This document shows, piece after piece, positions 47,670-62,300 of a stretch of DNA of 64,000 nt. Origin of the DNA: Pseudoscleropodium purum. Taxonomy: Eukaryota; Streptophyta; Bryopsida; Hypnales; Brachytheciaceae. Each line of letters starts with the position of its first letter. Position 1 is the first letter of the stretch. The stretch is taken from assembly GCA_963969395.1 (NCBI GenBank), contig OZ017796.1:10356501-10420500 (forward strand), in the 5' to 3' direction. The translations under genes were made by a program, and so were the position numbers. A model generated the notes under the pieces. The model did no database searches. It saw only the letters and a list, made by a program, of their open reading frames with translations, and was not told the origin of the DNA.

Positions 47670-50307
47670 ATGGAGTGGGACGAGAGATCGGGGAGGTATG
47701 ACAGAGCGGAGAAGTCTGAGATAACCGAGCAATCGACGGGCTCCCGGGGGGGTCGAGAGCGGCGCATTTCGCGACGCGTGGTGCGGAATTGGGAACGGTT
47801 GGTCGGGGCAGCCGTGACGGCGCACTTAGAGACTGGCGGGGGGGAGTCCGATTGGAGTGATAGCGAGCAAGGAGACGGGGAGGAGGATGATGGCTTTGAG
47901 CGGATGCCGCGGCGGACGACGACGAAGCGGAGTTCTGAGCGATCCAAGTCGTACGTTGTCCCTCAGTCGTTGGCCGCGCAGACCGACATTGATGCCGTCA
48001 TGGAAGCTGCCGAAGCTATCCAGAAGGATAACACGGAAGTGGCGCGCATTTGTATGTGAATCTTTGTTACTGCTACTCAGCTATCCCCTGCTGCCATCTT
48101 TCGTGTGTCGGTAACCCTTCTATATAAAAAGTGGTTGTATAAGAAGTCTGATTCATCCCAATTCAAGAGGATGAGCCTCCTGATTCTAGGGTTGCAGCTG
48201 TGTGCGTCTAAATTTTTTAATTTGCTTTTGGTCTGTTAGGAAGAGATTTTGAGCTTCTTCTTCTTCCTAGACGAATTCACTTGGCCGTGCCCTGCTGAAA
48301 TCTTTCATTTGTCGCTAGAGCTTCTAAATGTGACATTAAAAATGCAGTTAAAATTGATGAATTTACATTGCGTAACAAGTCCGATCTATCCAAATTCAAG
48401 AGTATTAGCTTCTTGGTTTGTTAGGGTTACAACAATTGTGCACCTGATTTTTTACTTCTGCTGGAAAGACTGCGAGGAGGAACTTTGGAAATTGCTCTTC
48501 TTCCGAGTCTAATTTAGTCGGCCGGCACGATGCTGCTGCTTTGATTCTGCAGTGTACGAATATGCATACAATTTGGCTTCACAAATGGATCCCAGAAATG
48601 AAGGGCGAGGTGTTCTGCAGTTCAAATCGGCTTTGAAAGCCGTTTTTCTGGTGCGTGTTGGTTATGTGTTCCAGAAAGATTATGTGGAAGTTGAGTGTAT
48701 TAGATATTAAGCCGTATTTTACATGCAAGTGACGGCTTGATGTTGATGCAGCAAAAACGTACAAAGCACCACATCGACCGAAGCCAAGATGTGAGGATTC
48801 TCACCGAGTATCACACTATGCTCAAAATGAGAGACGATATTGTGAACCTTGATGAAGAGGAGCAAGCGGCTCGAGAAGGTCGGGTTCTGGAAAACGAGAA
48901 TCCTGAATAGTATGTTACTGCTCCCATTACTTTTGGTGAAGTCTTCATATTCTTTTGATCTGGTCTGTGACGAACTTAAAGATTGATAGTGCAATCTGGT
49001 GACTGGCTTCCCTAACATTTTTAGAACCGGTTTTTATTTTCTGTCTTATTGCATCTAGAGGGTCCTGGTCTTGAATTTTATCTTGATGGAGTTGCTTTTG
49101 CTCTCTGTTTGTTGTGATACGAGCCATTCTTCCAATATTAGATATTATATTAGGCATTGCTGGTACATATTCAGCTGCCCCCACTCTGGCCTGTGAATTG
49201 TATCTGGTGATTAACAATAAGATTGAGTTGTATTGTTTTGAAAGTTTGGCTAATTTCAAGTTTAAAAAAGAAATTCTGGTCCATGTTGGAGACAGCAGGG
49301 CAGTTGTTATGGGGTAGTATGTGGTGATGGCATAGCAGCTGACAAACTAAATGGTTGTCTTGTGATTGGGCTTTGTCGTTGGATTTCTCTGTAGCCAAGC
49401 GTGGAGAGCAGAGAGACTGAGAAAATTTTACGCAATTGCAAATATCTTGAACAATGCAGCCAACTTTTTGACGCCGGCGGAACCTGAAGTTGGCTTCAGA
49501 GTTCGTGATCCAGCTGTAAGTTGAAATACAGTATTTCTATATTTGACGAGGGTTAGGCTTCTTATCTTTCGTATTGGAGTTGTAATTTGAAGTGGACTTC
49601 ACTGACAACGCATTTTATCCGTATCCAGAAAAAGGCACTGGATGCTGATGCCAAAAAGATTGAGCAGTTCAAGGCTTACAATATTCTGCCTTTGGAATCT
49701 GCTGGTGTTAATAATCCTTTCCAGTCTTTTCCCGAGGTAAATTTCTGTGAAGTTTCGTGCATTCCATATCATTGGACCTGAAGTTGGTTGTCTTTCATGG
49801 CACATCACATTCTCCACTTGTGCACTGTCTTTTTAAGATTTAAGTTTATATTCATCTTTTGCTATGTATATTAGTTTGTATTCGAATCAACTGTTGATAA
49901 TCTTGAATCAGCATAGAAGGCAGACGGAGATATCCTGGCATGATTAGACCAACTTTTTCTTGACAATGTACTGTATATATTCTTAGTTTGATACTAAATA
50001 GCCTGAGTAAGTGGGTCCCTGTTTGATTTTTTCCTTGCGTTCAGTAGAGTTGCCATGCGTGCTTTTTCATTGCTAATTATGTCGTAGAGGTCAAGAAGCT
50101 TACACATACTGTCTGGATTCCAACGCAGTGTTGATACCTATAGATTGGAGTGCTTGTGGCTTGTGTCTTCAGGTGGTTGCTGCCACGAGAGCTTTGTACA
50201 CGAACGAATGGTCTCAGTTTCCGCAGTTCAGAGCTAATTACTCCAAGGAAGTTGGCAGGGATGTCTTGGACATTTTTGATTTCTTGCACTATACCTTTTG
50301 TTTCCAG
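47670..50307 (+). CDS. Callose synthase exons 1-6 (N-terminal Vta1-like part)
   Basis: Exons: 47670-48051, 48553-48650, 48752-48909, 49395-49515, 49629-49736, 50173-50307 (residues 1-334). ATG 47670 is the first in its frame, giving MEWDERSGRYDRAEK. VVRNWERLVGAAV matches the start of GSL8/GSL10 proteins. It is followed by an acidic insertion (SDWSDSEQGDGEEDDG) and a basic one (RRTTTKRSSERSKS) before VPQSLAAQTDID. Exon 3 encodes HIDRSQDVRILTEYH, exon 4 QAWRAERLRKFYAIANILN, and exon 6 ends DIFDFLHYTFCFQ, a family landmark. Confidence 0.92.
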
Positions 50308-53300
50308 GTATTCACTCACTGCAATTCTAATTTCAATTAGTAACGGAGCAAGTGATTTTTTAATCTGTCTTGGCCAAATTGCAGCTTGTTCGTTCGTTTG
50401 GTTCCCTGCTCTGTTGTCTGTTTGCCTATTCTATATTGCTCAGATACATTGATATGGACAGTACTTTTTCAATCGTTGCTGTTTGTGAATAAGTCAGCAT
50501 ATTCAGCAGATGTAGTGCAGATGGAACAGCATTTTTGCCTTCTTTTTGTGATGATAGAATATACAGAATTTGTACATGTTAGTGTCTACAAGATGTGAAG
50601 ATTCGTATAAGATTGAGACCATGGACCTCTGCAGGAAGACTCTTTGTGGAACTCCTGTGATTCTGAACTGAATATCATCGTCTGTGGTCGTTTAGACATT
50701 TGTGGAATGTTTAAGTCTTCTCTGGGCAAAAGACGAAACTGTTTTGAAGTGAGGATATTGTAGGTTCTGCACTTTCTTAATGAGAGTGTTCGAGATTAAT
50801 CCTTTAATCCTTTATAGCAGTTTTCTTTCTCTTGTCCGTTGGAGCTCCGGTGGAGTGTTATGTTCTTTACTTTAAACGATATATAGATTACTTGGCGTCC
50901 ACGAATTTGAGTGGTGTGAGCCTCACTCGCTTCCTGTCAACGTGCGCAGAAAGACAATGTATCTAATCAGCGGGAGCATCTCATCCTTCTCTTGGCTAAT
51001 GCGGAGTCTCGGGAGGGTACCGCCTCTGAAGGGACTGCACTGGCTCATAATGCCAAGGTGTGGTTCTTGGTTCAAATTTTTTTTAATTTTTTAAATTTCA
51101 CATTCCTCATATTCTCGATTAAGACGACGAGGGAGAATGTTTCAATTTGCTGCATGTTCCTTGAGATGTTGTTCGGGGGTAAGACATGGTACCTATTGAC
51201 GATTAGGCCTTTGAACTTATGATATTTATCTTCGTGCATGACAGTTGAATGTGAAATCCATTGAAAAAGTGCATGAGCGGATCTTAGCAAACTATGTACG
51301 CTGGTGTGACTTTTTGAACAAGAAACCTCAGACCAAACTGTGAGATTCTGCTTCTACGTTCCGAATTCTGTCAACTGGAGAGTCTTTGTTTATCTACGAT
51401 GCTGACTTCTGAGCTCAAGCTATTTAAGAATTTTGTGTTAGTTGTTTTAGCATTCATTTCAAATGGTCGTCAAATATAGAATTTTATTACCGGCGCTTAT
51501 TTTTCCGGAGCATCTCTCAGATCATTCGAGTCTGACGAAGTTATTTCTGGACTCTTAAATCAATCAAGCAATTGGATATAAAAAATTGGGGTCCTGATCT
51601 TTTGAAGTGTTACGGTTTTTGTTGGGTTTGTTAAATTGGAATGCAGAGCGATGAATCCACAGAAACAACTCTGCTTGACTGCACTTTATCTCTTGATTTG
51701 GGGTGAAGCAGCAAATGTCCGCTTTCTACCCGAATGCCTGTGTTACATATTTCATAATGTAAGTTTTATTCTCTTTGTGGGTTGGATGAGATTCTCTTGA
51801 TCTCGAATCTGCAAAGATTTGTGCGTGGTTGTCTTGAGTTGAGCTTAGTGGTTGGGTGAACTGAGGGTCGCATTGTGGTTTCTTTCCTGCTTTGCGTTTG
51901 GGTGATTGCTTACTCTTAAACGTGTTCTAATAGTTTTTTAAAGACACGTAGGTCCAGTTCATATTGCCTTCATTTTAACATCATCATTTGTTTCGGATAC
52001 GATACAATAGATGGCTGGCGAGTGTTTTACGTTACTGGAGAACGATGTTGTCGAGAGATCAACAGTTACTATTAAGGTTCCAGAGACTGCAACTCCTATA
52101 GAGAACGAGGATAAACTCTATGAGTATGCATTTCTGAAGCAGATTATTACTCCAATTTACGATGTTGTGGCTGCGGTAAGAAATATGGTGACTAATGCTT
52201 CAAGAATTTGAAATTCGTGCGTATCTTGTTTTTTGACAGTCAACTTATTGCTGATTGAGTGATAGGCATATCTATGTATACCTTTTAAATTATTATTTTT
52301 GAATGTATTTTACCACATCCAAATTCTCAGAAATCATGTGTTATTGCAGGAGGCCAAAAATAGTGAACATGGAAAAGCGCCACATGGAAGCTGGCGGAAT
52401 TATGATGATTTTAACGAGTATTTCTGGTGAAGTATATCTGTTTTTTGGGGGAGTGTGTGTGTGGGGGGGTACCTATTTCAAGTGTTCTTTCGGCTGTGGT
52501 TTGAAACTTTTTATTAGAAAGTTGGTCTGATCATGTCAAGGATTTGTTGTGAGTGCAGGCAATCGTCCTGTTTTGACCTTAAATGGCCTTGGCGTTTGGA
52601 GGCAGGTTATTTCACGAAGCCCAAGAAAAAGGAAAAAAAGGTCCGATTCACGTTGTGCTTGTTCGATATCTTTGTTTCATATCGTATCTGTTTCAGCAGG
52701 GCATAAGTTCCTTGATGTCCGGTGTATATATGAACTGCATTATGTTGCAGTTTAGATTTTCAGAACGTCAGTCTGATTTTACAGTATATCGACTTATCTT
52801 TAATTATTTCTTTGTGTCCAGGCCACCTCTCCAGGTGGAGATTCGGTGCCGTTGTTGGGACCTGCTCCTAGGAGGGAGCGTAGAGTTGGAAAAATAAATT
52901 TTGTGGAGCATCGCTCAAGTTTCCATTTATACCACAGCTTTCACCGGCTTTGGATTCTCCTGGCTTGCATGTTTCAGGTAGACCTGTTATCTAAACATCT
53001 GAAAATCTCTAATTGTCTCAATTTTTTCCGATTGTCACATTCTTTTAGTGTACTTAGATTTCCCAGGACCATGCGCAGAATCCCAGACCCTGCATTTCAA
53101 CTTTTTAGGGTCCTGCGTTTGCATATGAATAATGTATTTCATCGTTTCTTAGATTTCTCTGTTACGCACTCTATCTTGTTGGCTAACTCTCTTACATTTC
53201 ATTGTTGTTTTTTCAGATCTTGGCAATATGGTCTTTTTGCAGCAAAAATGGAAATTTAAATCTGCATGTTCGAACCATCAAAAAAATCTTGAGTGTTGGC

Positions 53301-56300
53301 CCTACGTTCGTTGTCATGAAGTGTTCAAAATGTGCGTTTGTTTCAACCATTAGGATTTCTTCAGAAATACCAAATACTGAGAGGATGTACCCGAATTAGA
53401 AGCTTTTAATTCTAGAATGTTTTTTTTCATTTCAATCGATAGCTTACTGTCATTTGAGCAGTGTGACAGGATAACTAACCATCACATAATTGATGTGAAT
53501 ATTTTCATTAATGTGTCCTGGTTAATGTGTCCTGGTTGCCGTTTAACCCTTTATGGACGAAGGGTTCATAATTTTAAAATGACCATTTTGATCAGCTTAA
53601 TGTGGAAAGTATAATCGAAATCTGGAAAATCTTTGACTCATTAGATTGATTGAAGAACATTGTATGTGTTGGTTCAAAAAAGTAGTTATGTGAACGGATA
53701 AAATCTCCCAAGTAAACTGCTAAACTGCTAAAGAAAACGGTCAAATATGGACTTCTTCGTCCTTAATGGGGTTAAGTTCCGTTGCTTCAGAATTTACGCT
53801 TTACATTTTTGGTTTGAAGTTTTCTGACAATCATCATTGTTATATGTCCAGCAATTTTGGATGTTGTATTTATGTGGGGAGCCATTAGAAATACTCACAA
53901 AAGGACTGTCACGCGGACGCTTATTCGACTGGCCTGGTTAGCGTGTCTATCTGGTGGTATTATATACCTCTATGTGTGAGTAAATCATAACCTTTTTTTT
54001 CGGTACACATGTATGAGTTTACAAATCTTTTCATCGTTGGAAAACCCTCTTTGCTCATCTGTGAGGGCATAGTAGTCACGGTGAAATGAGTGTCTAGAGA
54101 TCCGTGGTGTCCTTAGGTATCATGATACTGAGCAATAGGATTGTGATGCAGGAAAACTTTAGAAGAGGATGCTAGGAATTCGGCCTCCACTCCTTGGTTT
54201 CGACTTTACAATTTGGTACTGGGAAGTTATGCTGGAGCTCAAGTGCTGTTTACATTTATTTTGCGTCTCCCATTCTTACGAAAGCAAGTTGACAGGTGTT
54301 CAAACGTTAGAATGTGTCAATTCATCAGTTGGATGCAACAGGTACATTGCCAGATTGGTGCCATATCCAATGCTTCCCTTCGTTTAAACCGTCTTTGGTA
54401 GCAGACTATGCCTGTTACCTGAAGCATTGCACATATATATTTTTTCTTTTACTTAAAATTGAGTAAAATTATTGGTTAGGTTTAGTAATTTTCTTGCAAG
54501 ATATATTCCCGTAGCTGGTCAGGAGCTGATGATGCCAATGATGGCTAGTGCCAATTTGCAGCTGCGAGAACGTTAGATGCTATCAGGTTACTGAGTTTCT
54601 GACATGTCCTAGAGTATGGTTGTCCGCTTTCCTCTTAGGCCGATTCAGTGCAGTCGAAACCCGGATACTATTCGGCTGGTTGACTGCGATATCAGTGCCG
54701 ATATTCACTCGATTTACACCGATTTCCTCGGCTAGTGACTGTCTCACATTTAGAACTTCTATATCTATGTCAGCCGAATATTTCATTCTATCTGGTTAGA
54801 TTGTCATGCCGGTTTCTCTCGTTTGGGAATGCTGGTAGTTGCTTCTATTGATTGTGAAGCGATGTTTGTGAGACTTTTCCTTTCCCTTTTTAAATCAATG
54901 TCAGTGAGTGGCGGTTGTGACGTTTGTATCTGACCAGTGCATCTGTCTGTTTAACAGGAAAGATATTATGTTGGGCGGGGTATGTACGAACGAACAAGTG
55001 ACTATGTGAAGTAAGTCTGTCCTGTGCAGTAAGGTCAAATGTAATACATGTCTTACTGTGGTTCCAACTGCGACTTCACTGCTTGACCTCTGCTCGAGAC
55101 ACGTGCCATGTAGAAGGAAGTTGCAATTTGAGCTTTAGATGGAGAGACGTTAATGTTTCTTTTTGGGACTGATACAGGTACTCACTTTTCTGGATCGTTG
55201 TCCTAGCTTGCAAATTTGCCTTCACCATGCATTTTCAGGTAAGTATCATGTCCAGCACACGTGTTAAGAGTTCAGCGAGTCAGTAATAACATCTACTTTT
55301 TTGAAGTTTTGTTGTCCTTGCGTATTTAATTAGTCAATGTCATCCTCTTTATTTTGTATCAATGTCAAGTGTTCTCATTATCAAGGAGGTTTCAAAGTTT
55401 GCGCTTCTGTCTTTGTTTGCTGCAGATTATGCCCATGGTGGAGCCCACGAGACTTATTATCGATTTTAATAATATCACGTACAAATGGCACAGTTTTATC
55501 TCTAAGGGTATGTTTCTTTTAGTTTATTAAAATAAATAGTGCCAGCCAGTCTTTTATCGATTTTATTTATATCTCTTACTTTTGTTGTCCGAGTTTTCTT
55601 GGTGCTGACTGAGAACAATTGCGGTCTGCCAGGTAATAATAACATTTTCACAATCGTGTCACTTTGGGCTCCAGTTGTTATGGTACGCCACCCTCTGATT
55701 TGGGCCATTTTGGGCTGTTGCGATTCGTTATGTTTCTTTTTTTAGACCGTCTGTTTTATTCCTTTTGGTGAGTTGCGTTTTGATACTATTTCGTAAGTAT
55801 GTCGTTGTACAGAATGTTGTATGTGATTCATGATAGTTTTTTTCTTTCTGTACATAGTTGATATGTTACGGAATTTTGATTCTCATTGTTTTATATTGGT
55901 CGAAACTCGGGTGAAGAACGCATTATATGCTACCCTTCTTGCGACAACTGGCGTCAACCCAAGGTCTATGTTCTCTCTTCGAGCATTCATGGCTGATGAA
56001 CAATGTTCACTTTACCTTACCTTGATTGTCATCGCATGTTCCAGATATATGTTTTAGATGTACAAGTGTGGTACACTGTGGCATCAGCTTTGCTAGGAGG
56101 TTTGGAAGGTGCAAGAGACAAATTAGGCGAGGTGATTTCTGAACGCCACAAGCACTCTTTATTTTTATGATGCCCCTAGAAAGTATTAGGATGTTGATGG
56201 AGGCTGGACAATGATTTAATACACTAAAATTGAAGCTGCGAAAACAAAGAAGTTGGGGTCAGACTCTCTATAACTCGTACGCATTTCATCTGACGGTGAC

Positions 56301-59300
56301 GTAACACTAATATCCTCATGGTTTATATGATATAAGATTGCATGTGTTTGGGCCTTATGTTATCTTGTAAGCTTGGAACTGGATCCTGGGTTTTCATGTA
56401 TGAACCCCTATTGTGTCATTTCATGTTACTTTCTTGTCTATTTTGATAGTTGTGACCTTCATTGCTCTACATTTTCAGCTTGATCTGAGCCCTTCTCTTT
56501 CGCCTTGTCAGATTCGATCCCTGGAAATGCTGAGGCAACGATTCCTTGATTATCCTGAAGCATTTGCGAAACACATGGATCCATCTAGGTGATTTTCAAT
56601 TGGGCCAAATTTTGATTTTCTTAACGGGGACATGTGCTCATTTCATCTTCTTAATCCAACCTTCGTTTTGCCCTGCTGACATATCCTGTGGATCCTTCAA
56701 TCTAGCTTCAATTTGGTCAATTTTGTCCACAGGCTAACTGATGCCTTGCATCACAAGCGGTTCGTTGTTAAGGGTTGATGTCTCTGTTTGAATGATTTCT
56801 AGCGAGCACCTGTATCTCTGTATGTCGTGTTTTTTGTACTTTTGGAGATGTTTAGCTCTTCTGTATCTGGAATCCTTTCACGTGCAGATCAAGTTCGACT
56901 CCTACACGGCAAGAGGTTCCTCGGCAAGAGCGTTCTACGGAGGATAAGGTAATGATCTCTTTTGAGTTTTCATTTGTAGCTGATCAGCTACTTTCTTTCA
57001 GAATTAGCAACTGTTCTTGAGCACTAGTTGACTTCGAAGGTCATTATGGCTCTAGTTTCGCATTGATTTTCTATCTCCAAACCACAGGGAGATTGTTAGC
57101 ATCACCAGGATGCTATGTTGTACGCGTAGTTATATCTGCTCTCAAGCGTATTTTGTGACTGTCCATTAGGTATGACCATGTCTTTCTTGTTAGCATTATT
57201 GAAAATTTTGATACTAAACAGTAGTACTAGTGCAAGACATTACAGGAAGGTTCTCTTGGATGGCCATGAGAAGATAATAATTGTTGAAGGTTATGGTTCA
57301 ATTCAAATGGTGAATGAAGTGACTATTGAATCTCACATGTGAATCATCCAACTTCTAGTATTTCGGACTGGCGTGGAATTTAGTTTCTCTTGATTTTGAG
57401 TGCGGCTTTTTTGTAATGTGCGAACCAACGTGAACATCTATTTCAGGCCATTCAGAACAAAAAGGACGCTAGAAGGTTTCTTCCCATTTGGAATGCAGTT
57501 ATCAACAGTCTTCGAGAGGAAGATCTCTTGAACAACAGGTGATATGAAAACAGCTGTGCGTTAATCCATATGCTGCCAATCTTTTATAATGTAGCTTTGC
57601 TGAAAAGGCTAGGTGCTTTTTTTTCTGAATAGTCAGTGAATCCCTGAACATTGGCGACATCGAAAAGAGAGTCTTTTATGTGAAGAAAGAAGAATCTCGG
57701 TATTTGTGAATTTTTGGAGTATTAAATGAAATTAGTTTTTGATACTATTTTGCTCAATCTTTTGCTGAAGCTCTTCATTTTTCCTGATTGTCTTGTGTCT
57801 TACAGGGAACGTGCCATGCTTGAAATGCCACCGAATGGCGACACCTATCCTAATGGTGAAACAGACTCTGTTATGTGCTGGCCGCTATTCCTTCTCGCAA
57901 ATAAGGTATTTAATCCTGGGAGTGTGTTTATTTTAGAGTTTCATTCATACTAATCTGGAGAATCATCCTGTATTCACATTTGCTTTTCAACTATATTAAG
58001 CTCTGGAAAGGTATGTATTGTGGCGTCTTATGGAGGCATAGAAGAATTACGAGAATTTCTTATCACAGTGCATTTTAGGTATTAAATGTGCGCGATCTTG
58101 GTCGCGGACTCGTATCTGTTGGAGTGTTCGTATGCTTTTTCGCCATTTTATGATTAGTTAAACCTGAACTAGCCCGTCTATAGTTACTATAAGAAAATAT
58201 CTGTCATTAGGCAGTGACATGTGCACTGAATGATTGAATGCCGTGTTTTTTTGGTGAGGCAGTTGCATATTGCAGTTAATCTTGGAGCAGAAAATGAGAA
58301 GAAAGAAAATAATTATAGTCAAGAGGAACTTTGGAGGAAGGTGACAGCGGATCAATACATGGAATTTGCTATTAAAGAGAGCTTCCTCACCTTAGAGCAA
58401 CTGTTGTTGTCTGTGCTGAGAAGCAATGATAAGGCACTACGATGGTAAATTCTGAGAACTTGACTCATCTGCCTCTAATGATTGAATAGATAATGAAGGA
58501 ATGATTTAAAAAGTAAAATTTTATTAAATTTTGTTTATTGCTTCTTGATCTATATTCGTTTATTTGGGATTTTTTTTGAACTTATGAGTGAAGTCGAAAA
58601 TTATGTTCTGTATTTACTCTTTCTTCGGTGTGCTCAACGTGCCATTCATTGCTGGAACGAATAGGGGAGAGCAGGCTCTGATTTGTAAATCTTGTGTTTA
58701 CAGGATACGGGATATCTTCGACTCGGTCAGAGAGAGTGTAAAACTGACGAGTTTTGTGAGTAATTACAGACTGCAAAAGCTACCCGAAGCAGTTAATATA
58801 ATCGTAGATTTGACTCAGCAACTGGTACGTGTTCTTTCGTGTTAGCGTTCACAAAAATTACTTACCGCAAGTCGCTCAGTAATCGGAATATTCGTTGAGT
58901 AGCTTCCAGATTTCTGAGATTCCTCTATCGAATGCGGTCATTGGTGTTACTAGTATGAGATTTGCGTGCTTTTCGAGTGACTAGACATGGTGTAGATTAC
59001 GGTTCGAATAGGTGTCATATTTAAATTTGGTGATAAGCGAAGGAGCCTGGCATCCTTTTACATGAGACATCGACGGGCCGTGCGGCTTGAGGATGAGATT
59101 TGACTTCTCGTAACAAGAGAGAACAGGACATGCTTCTTTTTTTAGACCCCCACTTGTTCAGATTGCGGTTAAAGAGATCCTTGTCTTGTGACTTTCATGT
59201 TGCAGTTGGTATTGATATGTTACTTTTTCGTCCACCTCAATTGTCAGTGAAATTTATTGCAGAGTGAAGATGAAGCAGAAAATCCAGCATGTCGGAAGAA

Positions 59301-62300
59301 GGCGATGGAAGCCTTGAATAAGCTAGCCAAACTTGTGATGATTGACCTACTTAAAAAAGACGACAGGTATTTGTGCGATGGATGCTTTGTTCGAATTTTT
59401 TTTTCCGACCTAGATTGTTAAATAATATTAATTTTTTATCCATGCCAAACAGTCAAGAATATGGTAAAGTGGTTGTTCTTCCTTGTTTCCTGCAAGTGAA
59501 TTTTCTTTTTCTATGTGGTTGCAGTGAGAGGCTTGCATATTTCCAGGAAGCTATCCAGCAGGAAAAGCTTTTCAACGGCTTGCACTGGCCTGACGTGGAA
59601 TGGGTAAAGCCTGAGATGAAACTGGAAAATATTGTTATGTGGTCATGTTTTGTATGAAATTTTGAATCTTGAATTCTGCTTTGTTCATGGGAAGTATTTG
59701 AACATCTTAATTTTCAGATGTCAGTAATCTTTAACACTCTGATGCAGCGAAAGCGAGCAATTCGACTTCACAGCATCTTAAAAGTCCACAAGTTTAAGGA
59801 TGAAGTGGATGGGAAACAAAAGACTTACAATACGGAATCTATTCCTAAAAACTTGGAGGCCAGGCGCCGCCTACAATTTTTCACCAATTCCCTGTTCATG
59901 CATATGCCGGATGCTAAACCTGTGTCCGAAATGTTTTCGTTTTGGTAAGTCCTGAAATGCAGCTGAGTGTAAACGTTTGCCATTCCTTTTGAAGTTACAC
60001 TTGAATCCGGAGTAGCCTAGTTGTGCATGCAGTTGCACTGCCTTACAATTTGTTGAGGTGATTTGTGCAGTGTGTTCACGCCTTACTATTCAGAAGATGT
60101 AATGTACGACGTCAAAAAGAAGGGTGGTAAGAAAAATCTTGAGAAATCGAAGAAGGATGAAATCAAAGAACTCGACCGAAAGAATGAGGATGGCATCACT
60201 ATATTGTTCTACCTTCAAAAGATTTACCCCGGTAAAGTTTCGGTCCCATGATACCTTATTACCAACTGACTACCGTATCATCGATCGGCAGACCCGTAAT
60301 TCTCTTTAGTCCTGAGGTCTTTGTACATTTAATGCTGTTACTTGGACCATATATGTGTGATGAGATGACAACTTCATGAAAATCTAAATTCCGATTAATC
60401 TGTCAGATGAATCACAGTTTGTTTGGAATAGGCTCCATGCAGTTAAGAAATTCATGATTAGGAACGGAATTTCATGACTGCATGGTTGAGGTGTTGTTCA
60501 TGCTGTCCAATTAGAAGTTTCTGGAATCTGAATCGGTTTGTTAGTAGACTTTGTACTCAATAATTTGTTTCCTATGCTTTTGCGTATTCCAGAACCCCTT
60601 TACGGGTACGGAAGATCGTGGCTGTGATTTTGTGAAGTCCTCGGTGTTGTGGTCCTGATGATAGTTTGCGCTGTTTGTGAGCAGACGAATTCAAAAATTT
60701 CCTTGAGAGGTTACAATTAACCGGAGATGAGTTTAAACGACAAGTGGAGAATCCAACAAACACCACAATTGCTGATAATAAACCAGATACTAAACTTGAA
60801 TTACGACTTTGGGCCTCATATCGTGGCCAAACTTTGGCTAGAACAGGTATAAACATTCCTGATTTGTGTGCATTCAGTGTTTTCTCTGAAAATAGTGAGA
60901 CGCCATTACTTGAAATAAAATATTGTACACAATTAGACAGTTCTCTACTACTCTCTTCAGCTAAACTAGCCCAGTTGAAAGTCAGTTCTAATTATTGGTG
61001 TATTAAACTTGATAGTGTTCTAGTTCAAGTTGCCAGTAATTTTTGTCGATTGTAGATACAGATTTACAACAAATAGTCAGCTTGTTTAGTTTGCAAGCTG
61101 CAGATACTTGGACCTGCAACTTGCCGAAACTTCCAAAGATTAAGCTTTAGATCTTTGACCGTAGACGTCTTTTCTTGTGATTATTACGATTAAGGCTATG
61201 CTTTTAACCGCATATTATTTCATTTTGTGTGAAACTCTAGGAATTGTATAGGTTCATTTTTCTCGCAAGTTGCTGACACAAGAGTATTTGCTGTCGTTAT
61301 GATATTTTGTAGTTCGAGGCATGATGTACTACAAAAAGGCCTTGGAGCTTCAAGCAGAACAAGAGAGAATCTCTGATCCAGGTCAGTCCGTCAACCTTGA
61401 GAACCTACGTTGCCCATATCTCTTCTCCAAAGTTCATTGACATTTCTATTAGTTGTACTGAAATAAACTTCACGTAGTTTGGGTCCACCATGAGCGACCT
61501 TATATTTTTCATTGATCGAGGTTATATAGACGCTCTAGTTTATTTCTTAGAAGATATGACCATGGTGCAGGATAGCACGACAATGACACCCAGCCTTTTC
61601 TCTGATGCTGTGTGTCTTCAAATTGCTCTTATTCTTTTGACGTACTTCTATTTCTCAGTTATCAAATCGTCCACAACAAAAGTCTGATTTCACTTTTTAC
61701 AGGTCTAGTTGGCTTGGCTCTTGGAACTGAATCAATTTGAGTATGCAGATCTTGAAAGAGGAGGGCCTTCATCATCGGTTCGACCTCAACGTGGTTTATC
61801 GCTGCGGAGCCCTCAAGCCCAAGCAGAACTGAAATTCGTATACCTTGTATCATGTCAAATATACGGTGAACAAAAAAAGCAAGGAAAGGCTCAAGCAGCA
61901 GATATTCTCTATCTAATGCAAAAGTGAGTATTGTAGTTGACGACATGACAGTGGTTCACATTGGCATCAAACACTCGTTTGTGATACTTGGGTTTTGTAC
62001 GAGCCCTTGAGTTTGGCTTGTGATTTCCGTTTTCTTTATATAGTGCCATTCTACTGAATTCATGAACGTTAACAAGTTTCGTGGGTTGCTAACAGGAATG
62101 AATCCTTGAGAGTTGCATATGTAGATGAAGTTAACGTGGAAACGGGTCCACAAGCGAAGACGACCTCATACTACTCGAAGTTGGTGAAAGTGGACAAAAC
62201 GGATAAAACAAAAGATCAGGTTCGTTGCATTTTTTTTCACTTGCATATTTTGGACTCAATTGGTTCACATCATTGATGTGGTGATATGGAGTGCAAGTAT

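Noticed and set aside
54600..54790. GC-richer patch with CCGAT/CGGC words in callose synthase intron 16, read as a possible exon
   Set aside because: The frame joins cleanly from MQQ at 54341 to ERYYVGRG at 54958, as in the family, so no exon is needed here.
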